Positions 32,789 through 41,872 of a stretch of 64,000 nucleotides of DNA are shown piece after piece (position 1 is the first letter of the stretch; each line of letters starts with the position of its first letter). Where the stretch lies: the NCBI RefSeq assembly GCF_018982965.1, contig NZ_JACBYP010000010.1, positions 54,160-118,159 on the forward strand. Reading direction: 5' to 3'. This DNA is from Streptomyces mayonensis (lineage in GTDB: Bacteria > Actinomycetota > Actinomycetes > Streptomycetales > Streptomycetaceae). The translations under genes and the position numbers were made by a program. The notes beneath the pieces are model-generated. The model was given only the letters and a program-made list of their open reading frames with translations. It did no database searches and had not been told where the DNA came from.

Positions 32789-33196
32789 TCAGTCGCGTTC
32801 CGCGCGTTCGGCCCGCTCCGCGCGTTCGGCGTGCAGCTTCTTCACCCGGGCCGCCTCCTTGCGGACGTCGGCCTGGACGGCCTGCTCCCGCTCCAGCCAC
32901 TCGGGACGCTCCTGCTTCAGCGCGTCGATCTGCTCGGTGGTGAGCGGCTCGGCGACCCCGCCCCGGTGCAGCCCGGCGATGGAGACGCCCAGCTTGGCCG
33001 CCACGACCGGCCGCGGGTGCGGGCCGTCGCGCCGCAGATCGCGCAGCCACGCGGGCGGGTCGGTCTGGAGCGCGTTCAGCTCGGCGCGCGTGACGACGCC
33101 CTCCCGGAACTCGGCGGGTGTGGCCTCGAGGTACACACCCAGCTTCTTCGCCGCGGTCGCGGGCTTCATGGACTGGGTGTTCTGGTGCGACGTCAT
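32789..33196 (-). CDS. DUF5997 family protein
   Basis: A 135-residue actinobacterial protein with the conserved KPATAAKKLGVYLEATPAEFREG, NPPAWLRDLRR-like and VAAKLGVSIAGLHRGG segments. It appears to be two helical modules of helix-turn-helix character. The C-terminus ends in an ERA tripeptide repeat encoded by 9-bp repeats at 32790-32830. It lies divergent from the LysR-effector-domain gene, 57 bp apart, an arrangement I recall as common in Streptomyces. A DNA-binding or partner role with that protein is plausible but unproven. Confidence 0.75.
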   Translation of the reverse strand: MTSHQNTQSMKPATAAKKLGVYLEATPAEFREGVVTRAELNALQTDPPAWLRDLRRDGPHPRPVVAAKLGVSIAGLHRGGVAEPLTTEQIDALKQERPEWLEREQAVQADVRKEAARVKKLHAERAERAERAERD

Positions 33197-33253
33197 GAGG
33201 TCCAGGGTATCGAGCGTGTGAGCGGCCCCGACCACGCCCGGTAACCTGGCCGG

Positions 33254-34081
33254 GTGACAGGCTCGCAGGACCACCCCCCGTTCCGGCTCGCGTACGTCCC
33301 CGGGGTGACGCCCGACAAATGGGTGCGCATCTGGCACGAGCGGTTGCCGGACGTCCCGCTCTCCCTGAACCAGGTGCCCGCGGCCGGGGCGGGGGAGACC
33401 TTGGTGGGCGGCACTGCCGACGCGGGGCTGGTACGGCTGCCCGTCGACCGGACCGTCCTGAGCGCCATCCCTCTCTACACCGAGACCACGGTCGTCGTTG
33501 TTCCCAAGGACCACCTCGTCACCGCGGCCGACGAGGTGAGCGTCGAGGACCTGGCCGACGAGATCGTGCTGCATCCCCTGGACGACGTCCTCGGCTGGGC
33601 GGAACGACCCCCGGGCCGGCCCGCGTTCGAGCGCCCGGCCACCACCGCCGACGCCGTCGAGCTGGTGGCGGCCGGCATCGGTGTGCTGCTCGTCCCGCTG
33701 TCGCTCGCCCGGCTGCACCACCGCAAGGACCTCACCCACCGGACGGTCACGGACGCCCCGCAGTCGGGGGTGGCGCTGTCCTGGAGGGAGGACGCGCACA
33801 CGGACCGGGTCGAGGACTTGATCGGCATCGTCCGTGGTCGCACCGTCAACAGCACCCGGGGCCGGCGGCAGGAACCGGCGCGTTCGAAGGACGGGCGCGC
33901 GGAGGCGGCACCCGCGCGGCGCACACCGGCGTCCGGGAAACAGACCGGAGCAACGCGGTCCGGTGCCGGGGGCAACCGCAGGGGCGGCGGCGGGAGCGGA
34001 GGCGGCGGCAAGGGCAGGGGCGGCAGCGACAAGGGCAGGAGCCGGGGCGGCGGGCGCGGCGGCAGGCCACGCCGGCGCTGA
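33254..34081 (+). CDS. LysR substrate-binding-domain protein without helix-turn-helix
   Basis: The first ~195 of 275 residues form a periplasmic-binding-like LysR effector domain (PFRLAYVPGVTPDKWVRIWHERLPD, then ADAGLVRLPVDRT and PLYTETTVVVVPKDH). There is no N-terminal DNA-binding helix-turn-helix, and the GTG start with this fold at residue 10 leaves no room for one. The last ~75 residues are a strongly basic Arg/Gly/Ser tail with GGGGS-like runs ending in RPRRR, which could bind nucleic acid non-specifically. It is divergent from the DUF5997 gene. Confidence 0.85.
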   Translation: MTGSQDHPPFRLAYVPGVTPDKWVRIWHERLPDVPLSLNQVPAAGAGETLVGGTADAGLVRLPVDRTVLSAIPLYTETTVVVVPKDHLVTAADEVSVEDLADEIVLHPLDDVLGWAERPPGRPAFERPATTADAVELVAAGIGVLLVPLSLARLHHRKDLTHRTVTDAPQSGVALSWREDAHTDRVEDLIGIVRGRTVNSTRGRRQEPARSKDGRAEAAPARRTPASGKQTGATRSGAGGNRRGGGGSGGGGKGRGGSDKGRSRGGGRGGRPRRR

Positions 34082-34106
34082 CCCCGCCCTCGCCTCGCCC
34101 CGCGCG

Positions 34107-34859
34107 TCAGCCGGCGGGCGGAGCCGGTGTGGAAGCCGGTGCCGGCGTCGCCGTGCTGACGTCCAGACCGGGTGGCGCGGTCAGCGAGAGCACCGGCTCG
34201 CCCGGCTGCGGAGCCGGCGGCGTGAGCTGGACCTGGGGCAGGTTCGGGGGCGCCGTCTGCTGGAAGTTGACCTGGTCGAAATTGACCAGCCCGGTCTTCT
34301 CCAGCACGGTGATGTGGTCGAGGACGGTGTCGTTGGCCTGGTCGGCGAGCTGGCGCACCAGGGAGTTCTTGGTGTTGGCGCGGATGTTGGCGATGGCCGG
34401 GAAGATCTGGCCGTGCGTGATCCGCATGATGTTGACCGCCGTGGTGTCGAACTGCTTGCCCGTCGTCCCGTCCACGGTCGACACGAACTGCTGCTGCTGC
34501 GGGGACGCGAGATTGGGCAGGGTGATGCCCAGCTCGGGCGCGATCTTGCGGCAGGTCGCGTCCAGCCGGGAATGGCCGACGACCAGGTGCTCACCGGCCT
34601 CCTTCATCTCCGGTGTCGTCCCCCGCTCGATGGCCATCAGCCCCAGCGGGTGCTCCCACAGTCCTGCGGCACGCACCTTCACCACGAAGTCCCGGTCCTG
34701 TTCGGTGAGCGGCCCGTACCGCGTGTTGGTGACGACCCGGGCCTGGTCACTGCCCGAGTTCTGCACCCCGAGCATGGTCGGGTAGGCGAGCGCGGTGAGG
34801 GTGAGGACCAGGGCACCGGCCACGAAGGCGGTCCCTGCCGTGGTGCGCGTGACGCGCAT
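34107..34859 (-). CDS. Secreted DUF4142 protein
   Basis: The 250-residue protein starts with a signal peptide (RVTRTTAGTAFVAGALVLTLTALA) and contains the ferritin-like four-helix DUF4142 domain: LTEQDRDFVVKVRAAGLWEHPLGLMAIERG, VGHSRLDATCRKIAPELGI and ITHGQIFPAIANIR. The C-terminus is Pro/Thr/Ala-rich. GGAGG is five bases before the ATG at 34859. DUF4142 proteins are secreted and their function is unknown; the helical bundle has been compared to DUF305/ferritin-like folds. It is convergent with the preceding gene. Confidence 0.85.
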   Translation of the reverse strand: MRVTRTTAGTAFVAGALVLTLTALAYPTMLGVQNSGSDQARVVTNTRYGPLTEQDRDFVVKVRAAGLWEHPLGLMAIERGTTPEMKEAGEHLVVGHSRLDATCRKIAPELGITLPNLASPQQQQFVSTVDGTTGKQFDTTAVNIMRITHGQIFPAIANIRANTKNSLVRQLADQANDTVLDHITVLEKTGLVNFDQVNFQQTAPPNLPQVQLTPPAPQPGEPVLSLTAPPGLDVSTATPAPASTPAPPAG

Positions 34860-35114
34860 CGTGCCTCCTGGGGCGAGGACATGGTCGGACACCAGGGGGT
34901 ACGGACACGGACGGCGCTCTGATCACCTCGTTCGGTAAAAACTTCGCCCCGCCGGCGCGGCCGGCCGACCCGGGCGGCCTTGTGGCCGGCCGGCCCGCCC
35001 CGACCGTGCGCCAAACGGGCGACCACCGAGTACCGGAGCCGTTCAGCCGGTCCGGTCCGTCCGGGGAGCCCGTTCTGTCCGGGCCGTGCGGGCCGTCCGG
35101 GCAGTCCGGTCAGT

Positions 35115-35861
35115 TCAGTCGAACCGGTCGTTCCGGCCAGTCCGGCCCCCCGGCCCCCGGTCCGTCCGGGCTGTCCGCTCCAGCCACTCGTACGCCGCCC
35201 GCGCCGTGAACTCCTCCTGGCCACCGCCCACCAGCAGGTCCGCGGTGGCGAACTCCGGGGCGTCGGCCTGCGCCGCGACGTACGGGATCGCGATGCACCG
35301 CATCCCCGCAGCGTGCGCGGCGGCGGCCCCCGGAGGGGCGTCCTCGAGCACCACGCAGTCGGCCGGGTCCGCCCCGAGCCGGCGGGCGGCCTCCAGGAAG
35401 ACGTCGGGAGCCGGCTTGCCCCGCTCGACCTCGTCGGCCGAGACGACCGTGCGCAACTGTGCCGCGAGGCCGGTGCGTCCGAGGATCGTCGTGATGGCCT
35501 CGGGCGACGATCCCGACGCCACCGCCAGCGGGACACCCTCGCCCGCCAGCCGCTCGACGAACTCCCGCATCCGCGGGTAGGCACGGGCCGAGGTGCGGGC
35601 GAGATCCAGGTAGTGGCGGTTCTTGACCGCGAGCAGTTCGTCCACCGGCGCCCGCAGGCCGTACCGCCGCTTCCAGTCGGCGACCGTCTCCTGGGTGCTG
35701 ATACCCACGTACGCCTCGTGGTCGGCCCAGCCGAAGTCCGGGACGCCGTACTCGGCGAGGGTCAGCCGGCCCGCCTCGTAGTAGTGGGGCTCGCTGTCCA
35801 CGAGCGTTCCGTCGAGATCGAAGATGACCGAGATGCCGCCAAGGGCGCTCATGGTGCTCAT
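35115..35861 (-). CDS. HAD-superfamily hydrolase, beta-phosphoglucomutase-like
   Basis: The 248 residues show DLDGTLVDSEP (nucleophile Asp15, acid Asp17), the cap-domain helices, VASGSSPEAI (motif II), RGKPAPDVFLEAA (motif III lysine) and CVVLEDAPPGAAAAHAAGM (motif IV). This is the subgroup of sugar-phosphate phosphatases and beta-phosphoglucomutase. ATG codons at 35861 and 35852 are both possible starts. The last 20 residues are Arg/Gly-rich. It follows the Lrp-type regulator gene by 19 bases on the same strand, so they may share a transcript. Confidence 0.9.
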   Translation of the reverse strand: MSTMSALGGISVIFDLDGTLVDSEPHYYEAGRLTLAEYGVPDFGWADHEAYVGISTQETVADWKRRYGLRAPVDELLAVKNRHYLDLARTSARAYPRMREFVERLAGEGVPLAVASGSSPEAITTILGRTGLAAQLRTVVSADEVERGKPAPDVFLEAARRLGADPADCVVLEDAPPGAAAAHAAGMRCIAIPYVAAQADAPEFATADLLVGGGQEEFTARAAYEWLERTARTDRGPGGRTGRNDRFD

Positions 35862-35880
35862 GCGTCCAGGATGCCAAGGG

Positions 35881-36357
35881 TCAACTGCGGGCCGAGCGCC
35901 CGATGGACTCCACGAGGGGGAGCAGCCGGTGCGGCACCCGCTCCCGCAGGGCCACCTCGCTGCGGGTGCGGACCACGCCCGGCAGGCTGATCAGCTTCTG
36001 GACCACGTCCTCCAGGTGCGCGTTGTCCCGGGCCACGACCCGGGTCAGCAGGTCGCCGCCGCCGGTGATGGAGAACGCCTCGACGATCTCCGGCACGCCC
36101 GCCAGCGCCTCGCCCACCTCGTCCAGGTGGCCCTGTGTGACCTCGATGTGCACGAAGGCCAGCACCGGGTGGCCCAGTGCGGCGGGGGAGAGGGAAGGGG
36201 CCGTGCCGGTGATCACGCCCGCCCGCTCGAGACGGTCCAGCCGGGCCTGCAGCGTTCCGCGGGCGACCCCGAGGAGACGGGCGTACTCGCGGACGCTGGT
36301 GCGCGGCTGCTCCAGCAGCAGCCGCAGGATGCGGGTGTCGAGTGCGTCGACCGGCAT
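35881..36357 (-). CDS. Lrp/AsnC family transcriptional regulator
   Basis: A 158-residue Lrp/AsnC protein: helix-turn-helix at residues 6-52 (DTRILRLLLEQPRTSVREYARLLGVARGTLQARLDRLERAGV) and the RAM effector domain (GHPVLAFVHIEVTQG, VVEAFSITGGGDLLTRVVARD). Such regulators respond to amino acids. The divergent gene is a FUSC-type membrane protein and the downstream gene is a HAD hydrolase; either may be a target. The 257-bp spacer has a direct repeat and an A/T-rich GTACCAATTGC patch near 36440. Confidence 0.92.
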   Translation of the reverse strand: MPVDALDTRILRLLLEQPRTSVREYARLLGVARGTLQARLDRLERAGVITGTAPSLSPAALGHPVLAFVHIEVTQGHLDEVGEALAGVPEIVEAFSITGGGDLLTRVVARDNAHLEDVVQKLISLPGVVRTRSEVALRERVPHRLLPLVESIGRSARS

Positions 36358-36374
36358 GGCTCCGGGACTCCCTT

Positions 36375-36412
36375 CGTCGCCATTGGCTCTCCTCGTCGGC
36401 CATTGGCTCTCC
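36375..36412. repeat. Direct repeat containing CCATTGGCTCTCC upstream of the Lrp-type gene
   Basis: CGTCGCCATTGGCTCTCC (36375-36392) recurs one base later as CGTCGGCCATTGGCTCTCC (36394-36412), only 18 bases before the regulator start. It could be an autoregulatory site. Confidence 0.85.
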
Positions 36413-36614
36413 GTCGGCCGTGCCAGGCTCTTGATGACTGTACCAATTGCTCAGTCTCGCAGCTTCCTGTTGAGCCACTGGTGGAATGGATGCTCCCATG
36501 GACGGGTCGATGGCGCTGCGGACCCCGCGGCGCCTTTCTCGTGCCGGTCGGTGCGACCGGGCGGGAGCCGGTGGGAACCAGTCCGGTTTTCAGTGAGTGA
36601 GGGGGCGGAAGTCA

Positions 36615-38105
36615 GTGCTGAAGAAGGTGTTCGTGAGCCCGGATCCGGGACGGTCGCGCCTGCGGTTCGCGGCGCGAGCCGTCCTCGGCATCGGGCTGGC
36701 CGTCGTCAGCTGCGGGCTGGCCGGCACCTCCCTGGTGGGCGCGATCACCGGCGGGCTCGCGGCCCTGCTCGCGCTGTTCACCGTCACCGACGCCACCGTG
36801 CGCGGACAGGCCGTCACCACCGCACTCCTGCCGGTCGTGGGGCTGCCCGTGCTCACCGCCGCCGCCGCGCTGCACGGTCACCCCGTGGCCCGCGACCTCA
36901 CCTTCCTCGCCGTCGTCGGCGCGGGCGTGTACGCGCGCCGCTGGGGCCCGCGGGGACACAGCCTCGGCGTGTTCGCCTTCATGACCTTCTTCATCGCCCA
37001 GTTCCTGCACGCGACCCCGGACCGGCTGCCCGGGATGTACGCCGCGGTCCTGCTGTCGGTGACCGCCGCCGCGACGGTGCGCTTCGGCCTGTGGTGCTAC
37101 GAGCGCCGCCGGCCCGCCCCGGCCGGCCTCGCACCGCCGGCCGGCACCGGCCTCGCGCGCGTCACCACCCGCCAGGCCGTGCAGGCCACCGCGGGAGCCG
37201 GCTTCGCGCTGGTCGTGGGCCAGCTGGTGTCCGGCGAACGCTGGTACTGGGCCGTGGGCGCCACGTGGTGGGTGTTCGTCAACACCACCTCGCGCGGCGA
37301 GACCCTGGTACGGGGCTTCCGCCGGGTCCTCGGAACGGCCGTCGGTATCGGCCTCGGTCTCCTCGTCGCCGTCCCGCTGGCCGGGTCCGCCGTCCCGACC
37401 GCGGTCCTCGCCGCCGCCTGCGTCTTCGGCATCTTCTACACGGCGGCCGTGTCGTACACCTGGATGATGCTCTGCGTCACCCTGCTCGCCGAGCTGCTCT
37501 ACGGCCTCCTGGACGTGCTCGGCCCCGGCCTGCTCGCCCTGCGGCTCGCCGAGACCGGTGTCGGGGCCCTCGGTGCCGCACTCGCCGTCCTGCTCGTCCT
37601 GCCCGTCACCACCCACGCCGTCACCGACGCCTGGATCCGGAGCGCCCTGCGCTGCGTGCACGCCTGCACCGCCGAGGCCGCCGCACGGCTTGCCGGAAGC
37701 CCGGGGGCCGACCCCGGGCCCCGGGTGGCCGAGCTGGAGCAACTCCTGGTCCGGGTACGGCTGTCGGTCGCTCCGCTGGTGCACCCGCTGAGCCCGATGC
37801 ACGGCCGCAGGCAGCGGGCCCGCCGGGTGCTCGCGCTGCTCGACGACTGCGCCCGGGAGATCCGCGGCCTGGTCGCCGTCGCCACCGACCCAGAGGCGTC
37901 GCACGACGCGCGGCTGACCGCCGCATGCCGGCGAGTGGAGCGCGCGGTGGAGGCGCTCACCGGCGGTGGCGCCGTTCCCGCCCTCTCGGGCGGCCCCCGC
38001 GTCGGCGAACCGGTCCTGACCCACCTGCACGGACTGGAACGCGCCCTCGCCGAGCTGGCCGCGCCCCTGCGCACGCCCTCCCGCTCGCGACCGGCAGGCG
38101 CCTGA
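36615..38105 (+). CDS. FUSC-like integral membrane protein
   Basis: The 496 residues have two blocks of about six hydrophobic segments, at residues ~15-150 and ~200-340, separated by a basic loop, followed by a ~160-residue helical cytosolic tail. The second block begins RQAVQATAGAGFALVVGQLVSGERWYWAVGATWWVFVNTTSRGETLVRGFRRVLGT in segments typical of the FUSC/aromatic acid exporter family. GTG 36615 follows GGGGCGGA by six bases. The family exports fusaric acid or hydroxybenzoates in known cases. Control by the divergent Lrp-type gene is possible. Confidence 0.85.
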   Translation: MLKKVFVSPDPGRSRLRFAARAVLGIGLAVVSCGLAGTSLVGAITGGLAALLALFTVTDATVRGQAVTTALLPVVGLPVLTAAAALHGHPVARDLTFLAVVGAGVYARRWGPRGHSLGVFAFMTFFIAQFLHATPDRLPGMYAAVLLSVTAAATVRFGLWCYERRRPAPAGLAPPAGTGLARVTTRQAVQATAGAGFALVVGQLVSGERWYWAVGATWWVFVNTTSRGETLVRGFRRVLGTAVGIGLGLLVAVPLAGSAVPTAVLAAACVFGIFYTAAVSYTWMMLCVTLLAELLYGLLDVLGPGLLALRLAETGVGALGAALAVLLVLPVTTHAVTDAWIRSALRCVHACTAEAAARLAGSPGADPGPRVAELEQLLVRVRLSVAPLVHPLSPMHGRRQRARRVLALLDDCAREIRGLVAVATDPEASHDARLTAACRRVERAVEALTGGGAVPALSGGPRVGEPVLTHLHGLERALAELAAPLRTPSRSRPAGA

Positions 38106-38254
38106 GCCGGGTGCTTCCGCCCGCTCCCACGCCACTCGTCCGGTCCAGGCCGTCGGTGATCGACTGCTACCGTCGCTCCGGTCGGCCATCCGGGCCGGCA
38201 CACGTCGGCGCCCCGGATCTGCGCCGAACGACGCAGAGCCGGGCGCGGGACGAG

Positions 38255-38294
38255 GCGCAGAAGAACGCGCAGAAGAACGCGCACGCAGAAGAAC
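38255..38294. repeat. Three near-copies of GCGCAGAAGAAC upstream of the lactonase gene
   Basis: Copies lie at 38255-38266, 38267-38278 and, after a four-base slip, 38283-38294. They are unusually purine-rich for this genome and occupy the leader of the lactonase-fold gene, 39 bases before its start. Confidence 0.85.
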
Positions 38295-38332
38295 GCGCGG
38301 AACGACGCACAGGGCGAGAGGGGCAGGCAGCG

Positions 38333-39370
38333 GTGGCGGACGGTGGCAGGCGGCAGCGGCGGGCATTCATCGGGTCGTTCACGGCGGCCGGCGGCCCCGG
38401 GATCCTGACCGCGGACGTCGACCCGGACAGCGGCGCCCTCACGGTCGTGAGCGGCACCGACCGTCTGCCCGACCCCTCCTACCTGACCCTGTCGCCCGAC
38501 GGCGACACCCTGTACGCCGTCAGCGAGACGTCCGAGGGCGCCGTGGCCGCCTACGGGGTGAGCGGCGACAAGCCGGAGCCCACGGGACGCCCGGTCCCCG
38601 TCGGCGGCGACGGACCGACCCACCTCGGCCTGTACGACGGGCACGTGCTGACCGCCAACTACGGCTCCGGCACCGTCACCGCCGTACCGGTCCGCGCCGA
38701 CGGCACCCTCGCCCGGTCCGCGTCAGGCGTCCTCCGGCACACCGGATCCGGCCCGCACGCCCAGCGGCAGCAGGGCCCGCACGCCCACCAGGTGCAGAGC
38801 GACCCGAGCGGGCGGTGGGCCGTCAGCGTGGACCTCGGCACCGACTCGGTGCGGGTCTGCACCCTGGTGAACGGCGTGCCGACCGTGCACCGGGAGACCG
38901 CCCTGCGTCCCGGCTCGGGTCCGCGGCACCTGGCCTTCCACCCGGACGGCACCCGCGCCTACGTCGTCAACGAACTCGCGCCCACCGTCACGGTCTGCCG
39001 GTGGGACGCCGCCGACGGCGTCCTGCGCCCCCTCACCGAGGTCCCGGTGCTCCCGGCGGCACCGGCGGGCGACGCCCACCCGTCCGGCATCGTGGTCTCG
39101 CCCGACGGCCGCTTCGTGTGGACCGCCACCCGCGGCGAGGACGTCCTGTCGGTGTTCGCCGTCGAGCCGGACGGACTGCGGCTGTCCGCGACGGTGCCGT
39201 GCGGCGGGCACTGGCCGCGGGACATCACGGAGTCGCACGGCTTCCTGTACGCGGCCAACGAGCGCTCGGGGGACGTGACCTGGTTCGCCCTCGACCCGGC
39301 CACCGGCACCCCCCATCGCGCCGGCTCCCTCGCCGTCCCGGCAGCCTCCTGCGTCACCTTCACCGGATAG
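38333..39370 (+). CDS. Lactonase family protein (seven-bladed beta-propeller, Pgl-like)
   Basis: The 345-residue product matches the lactonase_7 beta-propeller family: FIGSFTAAGGPGILTADVD at the start, PSYLTLSPDGDTLYAVSE, HQVQSDPSGRWAVSVDLGTDSV, PRHLAFHPDGTRAYVVNE and HPSGIVVSPDGRFVWTATRG, each a blade. Some members are 6-phosphogluconolactonases; others have only the fold. No signal peptide is visible. The GTG at 38333 is chosen because the family similarity starts just after it; the frame is open for more than 2 kb upstream, which is a shadow. Confidence 0.88.
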   Translation: MADGGRRQRRAFIGSFTAAGGPGILTADVDPDSGALTVVSGTDRLPDPSYLTLSPDGDTLYAVSETSEGAVAAYGVSGDKPEPTGRPVPVGGDGPTHLGLYDGHVLTANYGSGTVTAVPVRADGTLARSASGVLRHTGSGPHAQRQQGPHAHQVQSDPSGRWAVSVDLGTDSVRVCTLVNGVPTVHRETALRPGSGPRHLAFHPDGTRAYVVNELAPTVTVCRWDAADGVLRPLTEVPVLPAAPAGDAHPSGIVVSPDGRFVWTATRGEDVLSVFAVEPDGLRLSATVPCGGHWPRDITESHGFLYAANERSGDVTWFALDPATGTPHRAGSLAVPAASCVTFTG

Positions 39371-39545
39371 CCGACCGGCCCCGCTGCGGGCAGTCGGCCC
39401 GCCGGGGCGGCACGGGGCGCCGGGGACACCACGCCGCGGACACCGCTTCCGGAGGAGGCACCCTGCGAGCACCGGGCTGCCCGGTCCTCCGGCCCACCCC
39501 CCCCTCGACCGGCGGCGCCCCGCAACACGGCACCGCCCCGCGGGG

Positions 39546-40469
39546 TCACCGGGCCGGCGCCCCCTGCGGCTGCTGCGGCGAGATGCCGAGCGCCGTCGTG
39601 TACTTGGCCAGCGCGAGCTTTCCGATCGCCGGGTACGGACCGAGCGGCTCGGCGGTGGAGCAGCCCGCCTCCTTGGCCGCCTCCTCCAGCACGGACGCCT
39701 CGATCTCCGGGCCGATCAGGTACGGAGCGAGCGCCAGCTGCTGGGAGCCGGAGCCCCGCAGCTGCTCGGCCACGGAAGCGATCGAGCCCTCTTCGTCCAG
39801 TGCCGCCGCGATCACCGGCACGGCGAGGCGCGCGGCGAGCAGCATGCCGGTGATCCCGGCCGCCTGCACCGCCTCGTCACCGCCCACGGAGGCCAGGATG
39901 ATGCCGTCAGCGGCGGTCGCCACGGTGAAGAGGCGGGCGCGGTCGGCGCGGGCCAGCCCGGCCTCGGAGAGCCGCACGTGCAGCGCCTCGGCCAGCAGCG
40001 GATGCGGTCCGAGCACGTCGGTCAGCTCGGCCGCGATCTTGCTGTCCATGACGGCCTGCCGGATCCGGCGCAGCAGCGCGTTGTCCGGACCGGCGAGCAG
40101 CGGCACGACGACGGCGACGGGGCCGTCGGGCTCCTTCACGTCCATGCCGGCGGCGCGCGCCTGCTCGAAGCGGGCGGTGCGCTCCTCGGCGGCCCGCACG
40201 AGCACGGCCGACAGCGACGGGAACTCGTCGTCGTCCCCGTCGAGGTGGCCGATCCGGGCGTCGAGACCGGGCAGCTCGGAGCGGGCGATGCTGATGACCT
40301 CGTCGGCGAGGCTCCGGGTGGCGCTGCTGGGCGCCCCCGGCACCGCGAGGACGAGCGCCGGCGCGCCCTCGGGAGCCACCAGGGGTTCGGGACGGCGGTG
40401 CCGTCCGGGCTGGCGGGGGCGCGGCATTCGTACTGGCAGGCCGGACGCGGGCCCAGTGGGGGAGCTCAT
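39546..40469 (-). CDS. CbiX/SirB-like protein annotated as sirohydrochlorin chelatase, canonical His absent
   Basis: A 307-residue protein with two chelatase-like halves: PALVLAVPGAPSSATRSLADEV at the first strand, VAVVVPLLAGPDNALLRRI, DVLGPHPLLAEALHVRL, then ADGIILASVGGDEA and LAPYLIGPEIEASVLEEAA. The fold call is good. The first strand of a true CbiX/SirB ends in HGS, whose His binds the metal; here it reads VPG, so that ligand is lost. The remaining GPHPLLAEAL His is retained. It may therefore bind a tetrapyrrole or metal without chelating, or work differently. It has a basic Pro-rich N-terminus. Confidence 0.8.
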   Translation of the reverse strand: MSSPTGPASGLPVRMPRPRQPGRHRRPEPLVAPEGAPALVLAVPGAPSSATRSLADEVISIARSELPGLDARIGHLDGDDDEFPSLSAVLVRAAEERTARFEQARAAGMDVKEPDGPVAVVVPLLAGPDNALLRRIRQAVMDSKIAAELTDVLGPHPLLAEALHVRLSEAGLARADRARLFTVATAADGIILASVGGDEAVQAAGITGMLLAARLAVPVIAAALDEEGSIASVAEQLRGSGSQQLALAPYLIGPEIEASVLEEAAKEAGCSTAEPLGPYPAIGKLALAKYTTALGISPQQPQGAPAR

Positions 40470-40625
40470 GGCGCCGCATGTTACTGGTTTCCGGGGTTTC
40501 CCTCTTCGGGGAGGGGGCAGCTGAGCGTTATCCGTCCGGTTTTGTCTGATGAGTGATGTACGGATCGGCCGACATCGGCACCATTCGCCTCCCCGGCGGA
40601 CCGGTCCGGACCGCTCCCCGGCCGA

Positions 40626-41609
40626 TTACCGGCCACCGGACGTGGACGTCACCCACAGCATCCTGTCGTCACCCGGAAGGGCGAGCGAACCGGTCGCCAG
40701 GGCGGACGCGATCCGGACCGCGCCGTCCAGCGGATCACCCTCCGCGGCCACCCGCCGCGCCCGCGGCAGCCGCTTCGCCAGCTCCTCCTCCAGCGGTACG
40801 ACGAGGGGGTCGCCCATCTTCAGCAGGCCCCCGGTGACCGAAACCCGGGGCTCGCCCTCGCGCGGGCAGACGGCGGCGGCCGCGTCGGCCATGTGCCGGG
40901 CAGCGGCCCGCAGCACCCCGGCGGCGACGGGATCGGCAGCGGCACAGGCGGCCACGTCGGGGGCGAAGGAGGCGAGGACGGCGGGGCGGTCCGGGCGCGG
41001 GTAGACCTGCCCGGGCAGCCCGGACGCCGGGCCGAACCGCTCCTCGGCCCGGGCGAGCAGCGGGACAGAGCCGCCCTCCCGCCCGTCGTGGGCCCGCAGC
41101 GCCGCCTCGAGACCGGCCCGCCCGATCCATGCGCCGCCGCCGCAGTCGCCCAGCAGATGGCCCCAGCCGTCCGCCCGGCGCCAGCGGGCCAGGTCGGTGC
41201 CGACGGCGATCAGACCGGTGCCGGCGGCCACCACCGCTCCGGTCCGCGTACCGAGGGCACCGGCGTAGGCGGTCACGGCGTCGGCGGCCAGCGCGACCCG
41301 CAGCGTGCCCAGCTCCCGGGCGAGCGCCCCCGGCAGTTCGGCGCGCAGGGCGTCGCCGAGGGTGACCATCCCGGCGGCCCCGACGACGACGGTACCGAGC
41401 CGGGTCACCCCCGTCTCGGCACTCAACTCCGACGCCATGGGGAGCAGTTGCGCCAGCAGATGACCCGGGTCGATGCCCCGCGCCCCGGTACGGACCGGCT
41501 CGCTCGACACCCGCCGGCCGAGCGGGCCGCGCCCGCCGTCACCGGCGGTGCCGACGACGACGCGCAGCCCGGAGCCGCCGGAGTCCACGGCCAGGAACCC
41601 GGTGCTCAC
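40626..41609 (-). CDS. BadF/BadG/BcrA/BcrD-type ATPase, N-acetylglucosamine-kinase-like
   Basis: The 327 residues contain the ASKHA ATPase motifs: [15 protein letters not shown] (phosphate 1), [36 protein letters not shown] (phosphate 2) and [24 protein letters not shown], which is the N-acetylglucosamine kinase pattern, followed by [22 protein letters not shown]. It probably phosphorylates an amino sugar from cell-wall or chitin breakdown. GTG 41609 is placed at the phosphate-1 strand with AAGGTG just ahead. Confidence 0.88.
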   Translation of the reverse strand: MSTGFLAVDSGGSGLRVVVGTAGDGGRGPLGRRVSSEPVRTGARGIDPGHLLAQLLPMASELSAETGVTRLGTVVVGAAGMVTLGDALRAELPGALARELGTLRVALAADAVTAYAGALGTRTGAVVAAGTGLIAVGTDLARWRRADGWGHLLGDCGGGAWIGRAGLEAALRAHDGREGGSVPLLARAEERFGPASGLPGQVYPRPDRPAVLASFAPDVAACAAADPVAAGVLRAAARHMADAAAAVCPREGEPRVSVTGGLLKMGDPLVVPLEEELAKRLPRARRVAAEGDPLDGAVRIASALATGSLALPGDDRMLWVTSTSGGR

Positions 41610-41689
41610 GGCACCTTCGCCGCGTGCGCGGGGGAGCCGGGCCGGCAAGGTGGGCGGCTCACTGGACTCGACCTGCCTCTCTCGTCGCC

Positions 41690-41812
41690 GTCTCGTTGCG
41701 CGACACTCTCTCAGACGGTCCTCACGGACGCCTCCGACGGGACGGACCTCTCGGACGCCTCTCCCGGACGCCTCCCTCAGAGGCACTCTCGGACGGCTCC
41801 CCGTACGGGACC
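41690..41812. repeat. Degenerate CTCTCGGACGCCTC-like repeats between the divergent kinase and ung genes
   Basis: Between 41690 and 41812 variants of CTCTC(A/G)GACG and GGACGCCTC occur at least six times with irregular spacing. There is no gene here. The array lies in the shared upstream region of the BadF-type kinase and uracil-DNA glycosylase. Confidence 0.6.
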
Positions 41813-41872
41813 GCGGTGGTGCCCCGTCCGTGTGTCGTCCGCCCCTCCGATACGCCAGTAGAGTGGCTGCCC

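Noticed and set aside
35903..39370. A 1155-codon open frame on the + strand
   Set aside because: It joins antisense of the Lrp-type gene, an off-frame of the FUSC gene and the true lactonase. Only the part from 38333 has family similarity.
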